Below, one piece after another: positions 1 through 10,584 of a DNA stretch of 64,000 nt. Each line of letters starts with the position of its first letter. Position 1 is the stretch's first letter. The notes under the pieces were generated by a model that did not search any database, was not told where the DNA came from, and was given only the letters and a program-made list of their open reading frames with translations. The translations under genes and the position numbers were made by a program. The stretch lies in the NCBI GenBank assembly GCA_030272155.1, contig CP126201.1, positions 4,636,501 through 4,700,500 of the forward strand, given 5' to 3'. The stretch comes from Tetradesmus obliquus. Lineage: Eukaryota; Chlorophyta; Chlorophyceae; Sphaeropleales; Scenedesmaceae.

Positions 1-267
1 TCCAGGGATAGACATGTGCTGGCACTGGGTGTGCATACTGCTCCACTGCTGGGTAAGGCAGCGGTAGCTTGATCCATCCTGCTGGCACATTTTCACGGGT
101 GAAATACTATTCGAGAGACTGTGGCGTACTCGAGCATGCTGCTGCTGCCCGGTTGGGCCGTGCCCGGTGCCAACCGACTGCTGCTCATGCTGACCTGCTT
201 GAATGCCCAGCCATAGGTAGGCGAAGCCCAACCACAACAGCTTCCAAAGCGGGTTCGATCTCGGCAT
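1..267 (-). CDS. Strictosidine synthase-like (SSL/APMAP) protein, N-terminal exons only (runs off left edge)
   Basis: Two exons can be read on the minus strand: exon 1 267-195 (ATG at 267-265, donor GTCAGC, phase 1) and exon 2 78 down to the window edge (acceptor CAG). Exon 1 encodes a signal-anchor that begins MPRSNPLWKLLWLGFAYLWL. Exon 2 continues with GWIKLPLPYPAVEQYAHPVP. Both match, in sequence, length and splice phase, the first two exons of the complete SSL gene at 5911-9195 (WLSFAYLWLSIQA, then GWIKVPLPYPAVNQYAHPVP). This is therefore a paralogue, transcribed leftward out of the window. The family forms six-bladed beta-propellers, anchored or lumenal in the endomembrane system. The reaction cannot be assigned because the propeller lies outside the window. 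Confidence 0.75.
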   Translation of the reverse strand, partial: MPRSNPLWKLLWLGFAYLWLGIQAGQHEQQSVGTGHGPTGQQQHARVRHSLSNSISPVKMCQQDGSSYRCLTQQWSSMHTQCQHMSIPG

Positions 268-675
268 ACTATGCATATTTAGACCTGGAGCATCGAGCTG
301 AGCCGGACGGCTCTGAACTTCGGCGAGCCTATCAAAACGGCCAACCGGATTTGTACGGCTTTAGCAGCAAACGAGAACAGAATTACCATTTATTTATGGA
401 ACAGTTTTTTAAAGGTGAAGCATCGTTTCGGCGGTTATGTGCTACAATAACCCTAACACCCAGCAGTACTATGGTATTGCCAGACTATTAATTGCCAGAC
501 ATTGCGACGTCTTTCGCAGGCCCTGTCAGTGGCAGGTGCCCCTGCACCACCTTCTGTGCATACATGCGCACGCAATCCACCGCTTAAGCACATCAGGTCC
601 AGGCTGTTGCGGTAACCAGGCTGCTGCAGCCAGCACATGTGGCTGCTGCAACCGCCCTATTATCACACTATGGTG
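268..675. other. Intergenic spacer, 5' region of the left-edge SSL gene
   Basis: No gene was recognised here. The spacer lies between the start of the left-edge SSL paralogue (reading left) and the last exon of the kinesin gene (also minus). It should hold the SSL promoter and the kinesin 3' UTR. Only short, non-conserved ORFs are present. Confidence 0.5.
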
Positions 676-3600
676 TTAGGAGCACTTGATTGTTGTCCCT
701 AATGCTGCGGCTGCCGCAGACCCTGGCACGCTGCAACATTGGTCTGCCCCAGGCCCCATTTGCTTCGACCAGCAAGGAGACAAATCAGATGCCGCGCCTG
801 CTTCCAAATCCCCACCCACCACGATAGCCATCATCCTGAAGCGCAGCTTGTGCATCAGCCCGCGCGCCCTGCTGTGGTTGATGATGGGGAAGTTGCGCGC
901 GCCCCGTGCTGTTGTCAGCTGCTTGAGCGTTGTGCTGGAGGCCTCGTAGTCGCCTTGCCGCACTGTGCCCACCATCAGTGTGAGGCAGTTGCCACCCAGG
1001 GCATCTGCACAGGGTGTTTGGTTGCATGGCAGCATCAGCGGTGCTGTAAGCTGCGTGACATGCAGTGCGGCGCTCAGCTGCAGGCTGCGCAAGTGGCCCC
1101 AAAGCACACAGTGCCCACCCAGGGTATCTGCACAGGCATTACTAATGCCTGGTAGCGGCATGGCAGCACCAGCAGTGCAATTGACTGCATGACATGCAGT
1201 GTGCCGCTCGGCTGCAGGCACCCCAAGTTCAATGATATGTGTGTTTTCCTGCAAGCGCTCAACCAAGGAAATCACCTATAGCTGCAGGAGTCCCTGCACG
1301 CAGCCTGCCCTGAGCCCACCTGCCAGCAGCTGCGTCAGCACTGCATCCCCGTAGCCAACAAACTCAGCACTGCCCTCCTGCAGGCGGTACATACATAAGT
1401 GACACAGCAGTGTCAAGCATACACGCAAGACACCTTGATTCTACGAGCAGCTGAAGGCACATGCGCATGTTCTTGCTCAAAGCAACCTTGTCCACAGCAC
1501 CAGCCCAGGGCTATCCCCAGCAGAGATGCCACGCATGAAATTTCCAAAACTACCCTCGTCCTACACAAAACAAAAGGTGCAAACTGAGCCCACCTGTGCC
1601 AGCCGCCGCAGCACCAGGCCCAGCCCCAGCAGGCTCTTGTTGAGGCTCAGCCCCTCACGCAGCCGCAGCACCTCCGCATCCATGCCCAGCCGCTCCGCAC
1701 CAGGCAGGTCCACAAACAGCAGCTTGCTGATCTGCAGCAGCAGCAGCAGTAGCAGCAGCAGCCTTGGAATGACTGTGGTTGAAGCAGCACACGCGTAGGG
1801 TGGGACAGCAGGCACGGGGTTGAGGCTGTATGCAGCCGGTGCACCCGTCTGCTGATGCCTTGACAGTGCTGTGGCACACACGATGCACACACACAGCCAC
1901 ACGCACTGCTGCCACGCACACCATGCACAAATACAATAGCCACAAGCTGCTGCCACCTTGTTAGCACATGTGTACACCCGCACCATGATGCCGTCCTCCT
2001 AGCCATGCACAGCTGCTGCACAACACACCATGCAAGCACAGACGTGTGCTGCTGCCACACTGCTGCTACACTGCTGCCGCCCTGCTGCCAATGCGCACCA
2101 TGATGCGGTCCTCCTCGCCATGCACTGCTGCTGGTGCGTACTGCGCGAGCGTGATGCTGAAGATGGCCGTGCTGCGCTCATGCACACTGCCAATGTCCAG
2201 CAGCTGCATATGCAGCACATGCATGCGAAAGAAGCACATCGCAGCAGTGTTAGGGAGGGCACGCAGAGGGACGCACAAGGCAGGCATGCTAAGTGATGCA
2301 GCTGCCAGCTGTCTGCCGTGCTGGTGATAAGTATGATAGATGCCTTAGGCTCAGCATGACATAGTTTCGTGCTGCTGCTTGGCAAGGTGCCAGTGGCAGC
2401 ATGCCTCCACTGTAGGGTGAAGTCATGTGCGCAGTGGCTTAAATGCACAGTTCACAAGGTGGCCACAGGGATGAACAACATCGTGCCGCCTTGTCATGCT
2501 GCCGCTGCAGCAACAAGCACCACTGCCCGAAGCAGTAGTCACAGCTAGCATGGCAGCTAGTGTGTAGCAGCTGCTCCAAGGCTGCGCTGCCACAGCGCTA
2601 GCCTGCTGCCACTCAGCCTCAGCCTGCAGACTTCTCACACTTCTGCAATGTATGGTACATACCTGTGTGTCCCTGTTTGCGCGTCCACTGTTGAAGTCAC
2701 TGCGCAGCTCTGTCGCGTTCTTTGCTGCCCTGCTGCTGAGGCCTGTCACCACGTAGCCCTCATTCACATCCTCCATCACCTGCAGAACAGCAACAGCAGC
2801 AGCAGCAGCGGCGACGCAGACATAGCTGCAACTGCGGGTGGCTGCTGCAGGTCGCTGGCTCTCCTGCAGCAGTCCTCTGTGGCCCCTGCAGGGCATGTAC
2901 TCACTACTCACAGCTGGCAGTCCACGAGATACAGTGAGGCCAGGTGCTGCTCTCTATTGGTGAGCTGACGGGACACGCCAGCAAATCAAAGGTGGCACGC
3001 TTTGTGCGTCTACCAGTGCTAGAAAGGCAGGTGACTATGAGATCACTTTTGCAGGAACGCACACACAAACACAGCTGCAACCTGCACATCAGCTCACCGA
3101 CAGGCTGCCTGCGCTGCCCTCGGCGTACAGGTCGTGCATGCATCAACATGCATGCAGGAGCACGTTGATGCCGCTGTACACTGAGCATGCGCTCACCGGC
3201 AGGCTGCCTGCGCTGCCCTTGGCGTACAGGTCGTGGCACTGCTCGTTGTGCAGCTCCACAAAGCTGCTCTCCACAAAGAAGCTGAAGCCCATGCCCGCAG
3301 GCATGCGCCGCCGCTTGGCCACAGCCTCCGCTGCAGCAGCAGCAGCAACAGCAGCAGCCGCAGCAGCAGCAGCAGCAGCAGCAGCAGACAGCATGCCAGT
3401 TAGAAGCTGAAGCCCATGCCCGCAGGCATGCGCCGCCGCTTGGCCACAGCCTCCGCTGCAGCAGCAGCAGCAGCAGCAATAACACCACTTAGTGCGGCAA
3501 AAATCAATGCTGTCAACAACAGCTGCAGTCGGCTGCATTGCCGCACGGTGCACCAGCTGCCCGATGGCCTAGTGGTGCACGCTGTCGATGCTGCTGCGCC

Positions 3601-4225
3601 CATCGCCGCCATTGCATGAAACAGCTCCTGCTGCTGCATGGTTGCCTATGCACCCTTCAGCCGCCACGCTGCTGCACTGCTGCGCTCATTTGTGCTCACT
3701 GTGCCACGCCAGCCATGCACCGTTCCTGCTGCAGAGGTATGAACCATTGCTCACAAAGCACACCAAACACTTGTGCGCTGCTGTGCTGCTCACCTACTGT
3801 GACTGCCTTGCCATGCACCAGCTGGAACACCTCATTAACAGCCAGGTGCAACCCTCCTCACACTGCACAACACAACAGCAGCCACACCATCTGCAGCGCT
3901 GCTCAATGCTCACCGACTGTGACTGCCTTGCCGTGCACGAGCTGGAACAGTTCATCAATGGCCAGGTGCACCAGCCCATCGCCATCCGGGCTGCCGCGCG
4001 TGTCCCTGCCCCTGCTGCCCTCCAGCGTGGTGGTCTTGCCAGAGCCTGCACATTGTTTGTTGGTGGTGAAACGTTTGCAGGAACACAGCTTGCTCAGAAG
4101 TCGGCCTGTGGGGAAAGGCGAGGCACTGCTCTACTGGCCCAGCCACATGCTTGCATACACGGTTGTTGGTGAGGCTCCATATGGCTGAGCGCAAGTAATG
4201 CTTGTTGCAGCTATGGCAGCCGATT

Positions 4226-4256
<31 letters not shown>

Positions 4257-5140
4257 TCCCCTGCTTGCGCCCGGGTCTACTGTTACAGCTAGATGCTCAC
4301 ACATGGCCACAGAGCTGCCAGTTGCGCAGCGCAACACTAGTTGTGCTGCTGTGCACAGCGCTGCACTTCACCCACTGCTGCCGCCTGCTGTTGCTTAATG
4401 CCATGTTCAGCAATAAAAGCCACTAATAGCCACTAAGTGCTTGCCTGTGGCTCCAAACAGCATGACGCACACATTGTAGCCCTCCAAGCACTTGCGGATG
4501 AGGGGCGAGACGCTGCGTGCATGCAGGTCTTCATTGCTGGCCTCAGCACCATACACATATGTCACGTCATACTCATCTTCCCTGCAGGAACAACCAGAAA
4601 CTGAATGTTGCGTATTTGCAGGATGATGCGCTTTTGCGCACTGCATATGCACATTCAAACAAGGAGGTGCAGCTGCTGTGCGTGTGCTAGCTGCTGCCTT
4701 CTGCTGCTGCTGTGCACAGTACAGTGACGACACGGGTGTGCAAGAAGGCAGTTGGCTGGGTTAAAGGATTCTTAGATATCAATTCATTGGGCAGCTGCCC
4801 TGCAAGCGTTGGTCTGCACCTACTGCACAGCATAGCGGCCTGCCAGGCTGGTGTGCATGCACAGCAGACCAGCAGCTCAACAGCAGAGTGCTACTCACGG
4901 TTTGGGTTGCAGAGAACCAGGCCTGACGACTGACACACGGTTTCTGGACGTTTGTATGTCCTGCCTAGCACCTGAGAGCCACAGTCCAAGCACACATCGT
5001 CAGATCCTGAGTGTGCTGCTTTGGCGGGCTTCTGCTGCTGTTGTCGCAAACTGCACTGCACCTGGCGTGCCCCCATGTATTCGAACCACAGTGTCTATAG
5101 GTATGCCGATAGATGCCCTAGTCCATTCTGGGGCTACCAT
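676..5140 (-). CDS. Kinesin motor-domain protein (small, N-terminal motor)
   Basis: Ten minus-strand exons join in phase: 5140-5062, 4971-4899, 4581-4445, 4045-3914, 3330-3197, 2779-2663, 2203-2099, 1731-1594, 1377-1320 and 1004-676, about 433 codons. Kinesin landmarks appear in order: DTVVRIHGGTP (beta1), EDEYDVTYVYG, the P-loop GATGSGKTTT, SFVELHNEQCHDL (normally EIYNE..DLL), NEGYVVTGL, SVHERSTAIFSI (the SSRSH switch I region), FVDLPGAERL (DLAGSE switch II), LSLNKSLLGLG, FVGYGDAVLTQLL, and LGGNCLTLMVGTV followed by FPIINHSRAR. It is a microtubule motor by homology, but switch I and II are divergent and no coiled coil or long tail follows. The P-loop codon for Gly is split by a GC-AG intron (donor at 4444). 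The end of the last exon is the least certain part; a further splice is possible. Confidence 0.8.
3089..3855 (-). repeat. Partial exon copies inside kinesin introns
   Basis: Three fragments copy neighbouring kinesin exons. Positions 3402-3460 repeat the acceptor and first ~50 bases of exon 5 essentially without change. Positions 3089-3135 repeat the last ~45 bases of exon 5 with its GT donor. Positions 3789-3855 repeat the last ~65 bases of exon 4 with its donor at roughly 80% identity. Similar shorter copies occur at 1983-2010 (exon 7 tail) and 1105-1140 (exon 10 head). Confidence 0.85.
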
Positions 5141-5910
5141 TGCTGCGATCAGGCCATCTTCAAGTGTCTGTCGTCGTTCACATCTCGCATGGTGCTATCC
5201 CAGACGCACGCACACAACTCCAGGTTACTTTACGCAACTACAATTGTTTGTCTGAATTGCCAGGGATATCCCTGATGTTGACAGTACTACAAGGGTTGTT
5301 CAGGTCAGAAAGAACGTTGCACTTGCGTCAGTTTAGAGGAACAACGCTGGTACGAACCAGAAACACAAGCGAAAAAACAATAGAAGGCTTGATTATATGA
5401 GGTTCTGTTGCAGCTATATTGCTTTGAAAGGAGAACATTCAAGCCCGACGTTCCTCTGCCAGCAGCAGGGCACAGCTGCTGAGGTGGCACGGCTGGACAG
5501 GTGAGATGGCACCAACCCTGCAGGCCTGCATGTGCAGGCGTCTCTGCTGAAGATAAATAGCATTCTTTGATCGGCACAAATTTCGGGAATTTATAGCAAG
5601 GCCAGCCGCAGCTGACAGCAACAATGCTGTTGAAAGCATTCCACATGAGGCATTCTTGCACACGCAGTGCAGCACACTCATCACTACCATACACTCGGTG
5701 CCACACACACGCATGCGGCCAACGGTGTTGAATGAAGCAAAAAGAAACCACAGAAACAGGCACATGCACCATAGTCAGGCAGCAGGACACCAAAGGCATG
5801 ACAAGGCGACATTCTGCACAATCATTCTACAGACATGATGTGTACAACCCCGTAAGCGAGGCAGCAGCAGATATGCTGTACCCCTCCGCAGGCCCAAACA
5901 GCCTGCTGCA
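5141..5910. other. Intergenic spacer between kinesin start and SSL stop
   Basis: No coding exon was recognised. The spacer should contain the kinesin promoter (minus strand, reading left) and the 3' UTR of the SSL gene, which stops at 5911. ORFs here lack splice-compatible extensions and family motifs. Confidence 0.5.
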
Positions 5911-8900
5911 TCACGCCACAGCGCTGTTTGCAGTTGGCGCGGCATCATTCACTTCCGCGCCGTCAGGTGGCAAGTCAGCCAGGTTGATGTAGCTGACGTA
6001 ATCACCTGCGAAGCAGGCACACACCGCGGCAGCAGCAACAGCATCAGTGCTGGCAACCAGAGTCCTAGTTTGGTTGCCAGTGAAGCAGACAACTGCCTGC
6101 TCACATGCTGCCAGCTACCAGCTCAGCAGACCGGCCCTCTTTAATGTACTTACTTGCAACCTGCAGCACCCCTTTCAACAAAACGCTGATAAGATGATCG
6201 CAACACAAGCAAACACATCATGTCAGCTGCGTACGAGCCGCGCAGCATGCTGGACAGGCCCTCTCACCTGCCAGGTTGCCAAAGTACAGCCGGCCACCCT
6301 CCTCGTGCGCTGAGGGGACCTTGCTGGCAGTCTTGCCCTCAGGATCAACCAGCCACTGCAGCGCAGCAGCACGGCACAGCACAGTGCAGCACATGATTAC
6401 TGCCTGCCAAGCCCAACGTGCACACTTCCTGCAAGGCATAGCTATACTGGCGGCACCACGTGTTCTGTGTTGTGCATTCAGGCACACTATCGGCGCCTGT
6501 ACGCAGCATAGGCATTGCGTAAGGTTAAGGCCTGCTCTGCAAGGCTGCGGAAAACTGAATGCCCAAGGTGAACAAACCTGCTTCTGCAAGCCCATGGTTG
6601 CTGAGGCAGTGCCGACTGTAGGATTTCACAGCAGCTGCTCACCTGCAGCAGCTGGCCCTTGTCTGACACCTTGAGCACGGCACCAAACGATGGGTACTGC
6701 GCAGCATCAAGTCCAGGACACAGCACCAGTGACGTGCGGCCAGGGCAGGTGAGTTTGCAACAGGTTGGACGTCAAAGATAATGCTTTTCCACGTTGATGT
6801 AGCTGTGCAGCGCACGCTGGTGTACATGGGCGCGTGCAGTGCACATCACATGAGCTGCACATGTAGACTGCATGAAGATATCTGCCGTATACGTCTGCAT
6901 GCACGGCACTTGCTGTCAAGTTAAGAGCACGTCCTACCCACCCGTGGCCTCCAGTTCTCAGGGATATGCCCCAGGATGCCACGCACCAGCGCTGGCCCAA
7001 ACCACTTTGTGCTAGGCGGGATGCTGGACACTAGGGCCACCCAAAAGGCATTGCCGTCGTGGCTGCGGCTGATGCCGTCTGGCGTGCCTGGCAGGCCGTC
7101 AATCAGCACCTCACTGAAGCCAGCCCGGGGGTGCGGCGGCAGGAACACCCTGCGGAGCAGCGCAAAGCATGGTCACTATGGAAACACGGTTCCGATTGCG
7201 TAAATGCGACATGGTATGCAATGCAAACTTGCCAGTAGCGCCTGCCACATCTTCAAATGCAAGCACAACAGTGGGTGTTGACCCGCCCTGCCAGGCCTCG
7301 TTTTTGAAAAGGCTACTCACTTGAGCACGCGCAGGCGGTCCGTCTCGCACACTGCTGCATACGTGCCGTCAGCTGACACAGCAACGCCGTTGGAGTAGTA
7401 GAACTCGTGGCTGATGACGTGTGTGGTCCTGTTGTGGGGGTAGTAGGCCAGCAGCCGGCCCTTGGGCAGGCCCTGGCGGCAGCAGCAGCAGCAGCAGGCA
7501 GGCAAAACAGGGTGCAGTGTTGCGTTCAAGCCCACAGCACAGCAAAGCCACAGGCTCAAAGGCAGTGCACACCGCTATTGTAACACGCATTTAACTTGCT
7601 GCAACAGCTGCCTGATTGCTTGCTTGCTGACAGTACAGCAGCCATGCACTGCAACTGCACTGTACAGCACCCAAGATGCTCACTTGCAGGAAACCATAGC
7701 CCCAGCCCTTCACAGTGTCGTAGTAGCCAGGCTTCCCTAGGATGGACACAACATGTGTGACGTTCCCGTTGTGCTGCGCGTTGCGATGCGGATGTACGTC
7801 CACGGAGTCTGTGAAGTAGATGGTGCCATCTGGCGCAATGTCCAGGTCATTGGTGTAGCTCAGCGGCGTGTTGGGGTACATTGGGGATGAGGCGCTCACG
7901 CGGTTGGCCAGAATGACAACATTGTTGGTGCCCGCCTCAAGCATGATGAGGCCCTGCAGCAGCAGCAGCAGCAGGAGCAGCAGCAGTAGTGGCAGTAAAA
8001 GCCCCAATTGGGTGTGTACACAGTAGCAGGGTTAGGCAACAGCAGCGCAGCGCGGCAGAACCAGCAACGGCAACGCCAGGTCCAACAGCCCATGCTGCAT
8101 GTGCTGCCTCAAGCTGGCACACTCTCGAGCCTGTCAGAAACGCCGCTTACTCTTTACACATGTACCTACCAAGATGCAGACATACAGCTGGACAGGTAGC
8201 AAATAGACAAGCCGCACCTTAAATGCGTCGCAGATGATGAGGTTGCCGTGCGCGTCGTACTGCGCCCCCAGCGGCCTGCCAGGGCCCAGGTGGGCGATGG
8301 CTGTGGGGCGCAGCACCATAGACCCATTTTGTTCCCTGGCCTCTTTGACAGCGCCGTAGCGGTCAAGCATGATGAACCGGCCATCTGCTGTTGTTGTGAC
8401 AGACTCTGCAGCAAAGTGACAGCAGCATGCAGCAAAAGGAAGAGTGCAGCACCAAATCAGTGGCCAGCGCTGAATTTGATTGCTGATGATGCTGCAGATC
8501 AGCAAATGCGTGCTGTGTTCATCATGTTGGTGTCCGCAGCGCCGTGCTGCTGAGTGTGCCCCAGCAACGATTGCCGCCAGCATCTTGCCAGCATCAGGTC
8601 CTAGTGCTGCCAGCTGCAGAGCCTGACAGGCACAGCACAGCAATGCTGCTGCTCACCAGAGCCTGATATTTGCCCATCAAACAGGCGAGAGACGTTCAGC
8701 TTCGTCCTGATCTGGAACCTGCCCTGCAGGCCATGAAAAGCAGCTTCATGAGAAATATTTCTCATTAATGTGCACTTTCGCTGTTTCCAAGGCCACCTCT
8801 TAGGATGCGCAGCACACAAACCGCTTGCAGGAAGTCACATGATGTATTGGTAATGTTGACACAGCCTGTTGTTAGCATCCCTACTGGCTGTTGCTTGTGT

Positions 8901-9195
8901 TTCCGCTACCTTGTCAAGGGGTTGTGCCTTCCATGGGTAGACATGAGCAGGCACTGGATGGGCGTACTGATTTACAGCTGGGTAAGGCAGTGGCACCTTG
9001 ATCCATCCTGCATATGCATAAAAGATCTTTGTTAAGAAGCAAACATTACCTGGCTAGGACCTCGGCAGCGCTTCATGGTGCGCTTTCGGCTATCCACTGA
9101 CTCCTGCTGCTCAGTGCACCTGCTTGGATGCTCAGCCATAAGTAAGCGAAGCTCAACCACGCCAGCCTAGCAATGATCTTGGTGGATGCTGCCAT
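5911..9195 (-). CDS. Strictosidine synthase-like / adipocyte plasma membrane-associated protein-like (six-bladed propeller)
   Basis: Ten exons join in phase: 9195-9120, 9007-8910, 8723-8657, 8405-8218, 7953-7684, 7472-7321, 7149-6942, 6696-6643, 6355-6268 and 6005-5911 (TGA), about 431 residues. Residues 1-25 form a signal-anchor (RLAWLSFAYLWLSIQA). The propeller carries the family signatures SGESVTTTADGRFIMLDRYG, TNDLDIAPDGTIYFTDS, SNGVAVSADGTYAAVCETDR and GLPGTPDGISRSHDGNAFWV. SSL/APMAP proteins are membrane-anchored in the ER or endomembranes, and some relatives have arylesterase-type activity. Strictosidine formation itself is not expected in an alga. The start is fixed by an ATG exon whose phase-1 donor matches exon 2 and by the same structure in the paralogue at 1-267. 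Confidence 0.85.
8748..8765. repeat. 18-bp perfect palindrome in SSL intron 2
   Basis: The sequence ATGAGAAATATTTCTCAT is its own reverse complement. It sits in the intron just upstream of the exon starting at 8723. Its role is unknown and it may be chance. Confidence 0.6.
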
Positions 9196-10584
9196 GACTT
9201 GCAGCCACCAATGCAACGTAATGAACTGAGAGCTTCTCGGCTGAAAAACCGAAGGGTCGACGAGGTGCGCCCGATCTAGGGTGGAATGGCACCCAAGGGC
9301 TGCACGGTGCAAATAAAACTATCGAATTCATATGGAAGGGGAAGCCTGACATGGTTGGCTCAGCTATGGGACAGCTGACAGTCACGACAGCAGAAGGTCG
9401 GAAGAACCCGAACCACCAGCAGGACTGTGCTCATGACAGATGAAGGGCCAGGAGCCATTACTGCCTGTTGATCAAGCTAAGGGGTTTTCGACACGTATTT
9501 ACAATGCCAGAGCAATGTGGTGGCCATTTTGCTGCCTTCAGGACTTTCAAGTTGGGTTGGCCTGACAACAGCCTGGCAGTTTGCAGTTGAAGCTGCGGCA
9601 GCCGGCAATGCACGCTGCACACTGCAGCCAGCTTCCAGTACCAATACCTTGATTAAGAGTGTGCAAGGCGTGTTACACAGATACCAGTTATTCAATCAGA
9701 GTACCCATGCCATCAGTATCCGCAAACACAAGTTCCAGTGCTTTTTTCCACATAGAGCTATGATGTCATGCAGCAGCAAAGGCATTGCCACTGCACAACA
9801 CTGCGACCAGCAGTGGTAAACTGTGCGCCAACCGCCCAGGGGCGGGTAAGCCTCACTAACAGGCTGTTTGAAAGCCCGTAGCATGCACCACAGTTGATCC
9901 GACACTTGCTGGTGCATCACTGGTTGCAGCACAAACTGCACCAGACAACTTTTTCAGCTGCACGCAATTCGTGTTCGCAACACTTGGCATCAGCGGCAGC
10001 AGTAACCAGCCATAGAGACAGCATTAAACTCCTGCAGACAAGGCACCACGAGGCAGCCTGCAACATGCCCATTACACGACAACTCTCAAACAGAAGGCAC
10101 AATCTCAGTTGCTGTGCATCTGCTGGTGTGCTGCAGTGCAGTAGTGCATGATGCACGGTACCAAATAGTGTGGATGCTGATCAGAGGACATTGTGTGCCT
10201 GAACCAAACTGACAACAGCTGAAACTGACTGCATGCATTATGCAGTATGCTGATGCAATGCCAAGTATATGCCGGCATGCATCATCACCATGCGTTGACA
10301 ACTTGAGATACATGACGTGCAGCTCAACTCAATCATGCCGCAGCTGTCACGGGTACAGCAGCAGCACCACTGCAGGCCCCTCAGCAACAGCAGCAGCAAC
10401 AGCAGAGTGTGCAGTTATCTACATATCTCCTGCAGCAGCCTCTACAGCACCTAGTGCCGCACCATCACCTTCATCACACACCACTCGGATGCAGTGCAGC
10501 CACCCTGCCACTGCTACCCTGCTACAGCAAGTAGCACGACATGCATACCTAGTGCAAACCCGTCAATAAGCATGAGGCAGGCGA
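9196..10584. other. Intergenic spacer upstream of the SSL gene
   Basis: No gene was recognised. The spacer should hold the SSL promoter (near 9200) and the 3' UTR of the ShKT gene that stops at 10585. A TGTAA-type motif for the latter could be the minus-strand copy at 9673-9677. Several short CAG runs occur near 10390-10410. Confidence 0.45.
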
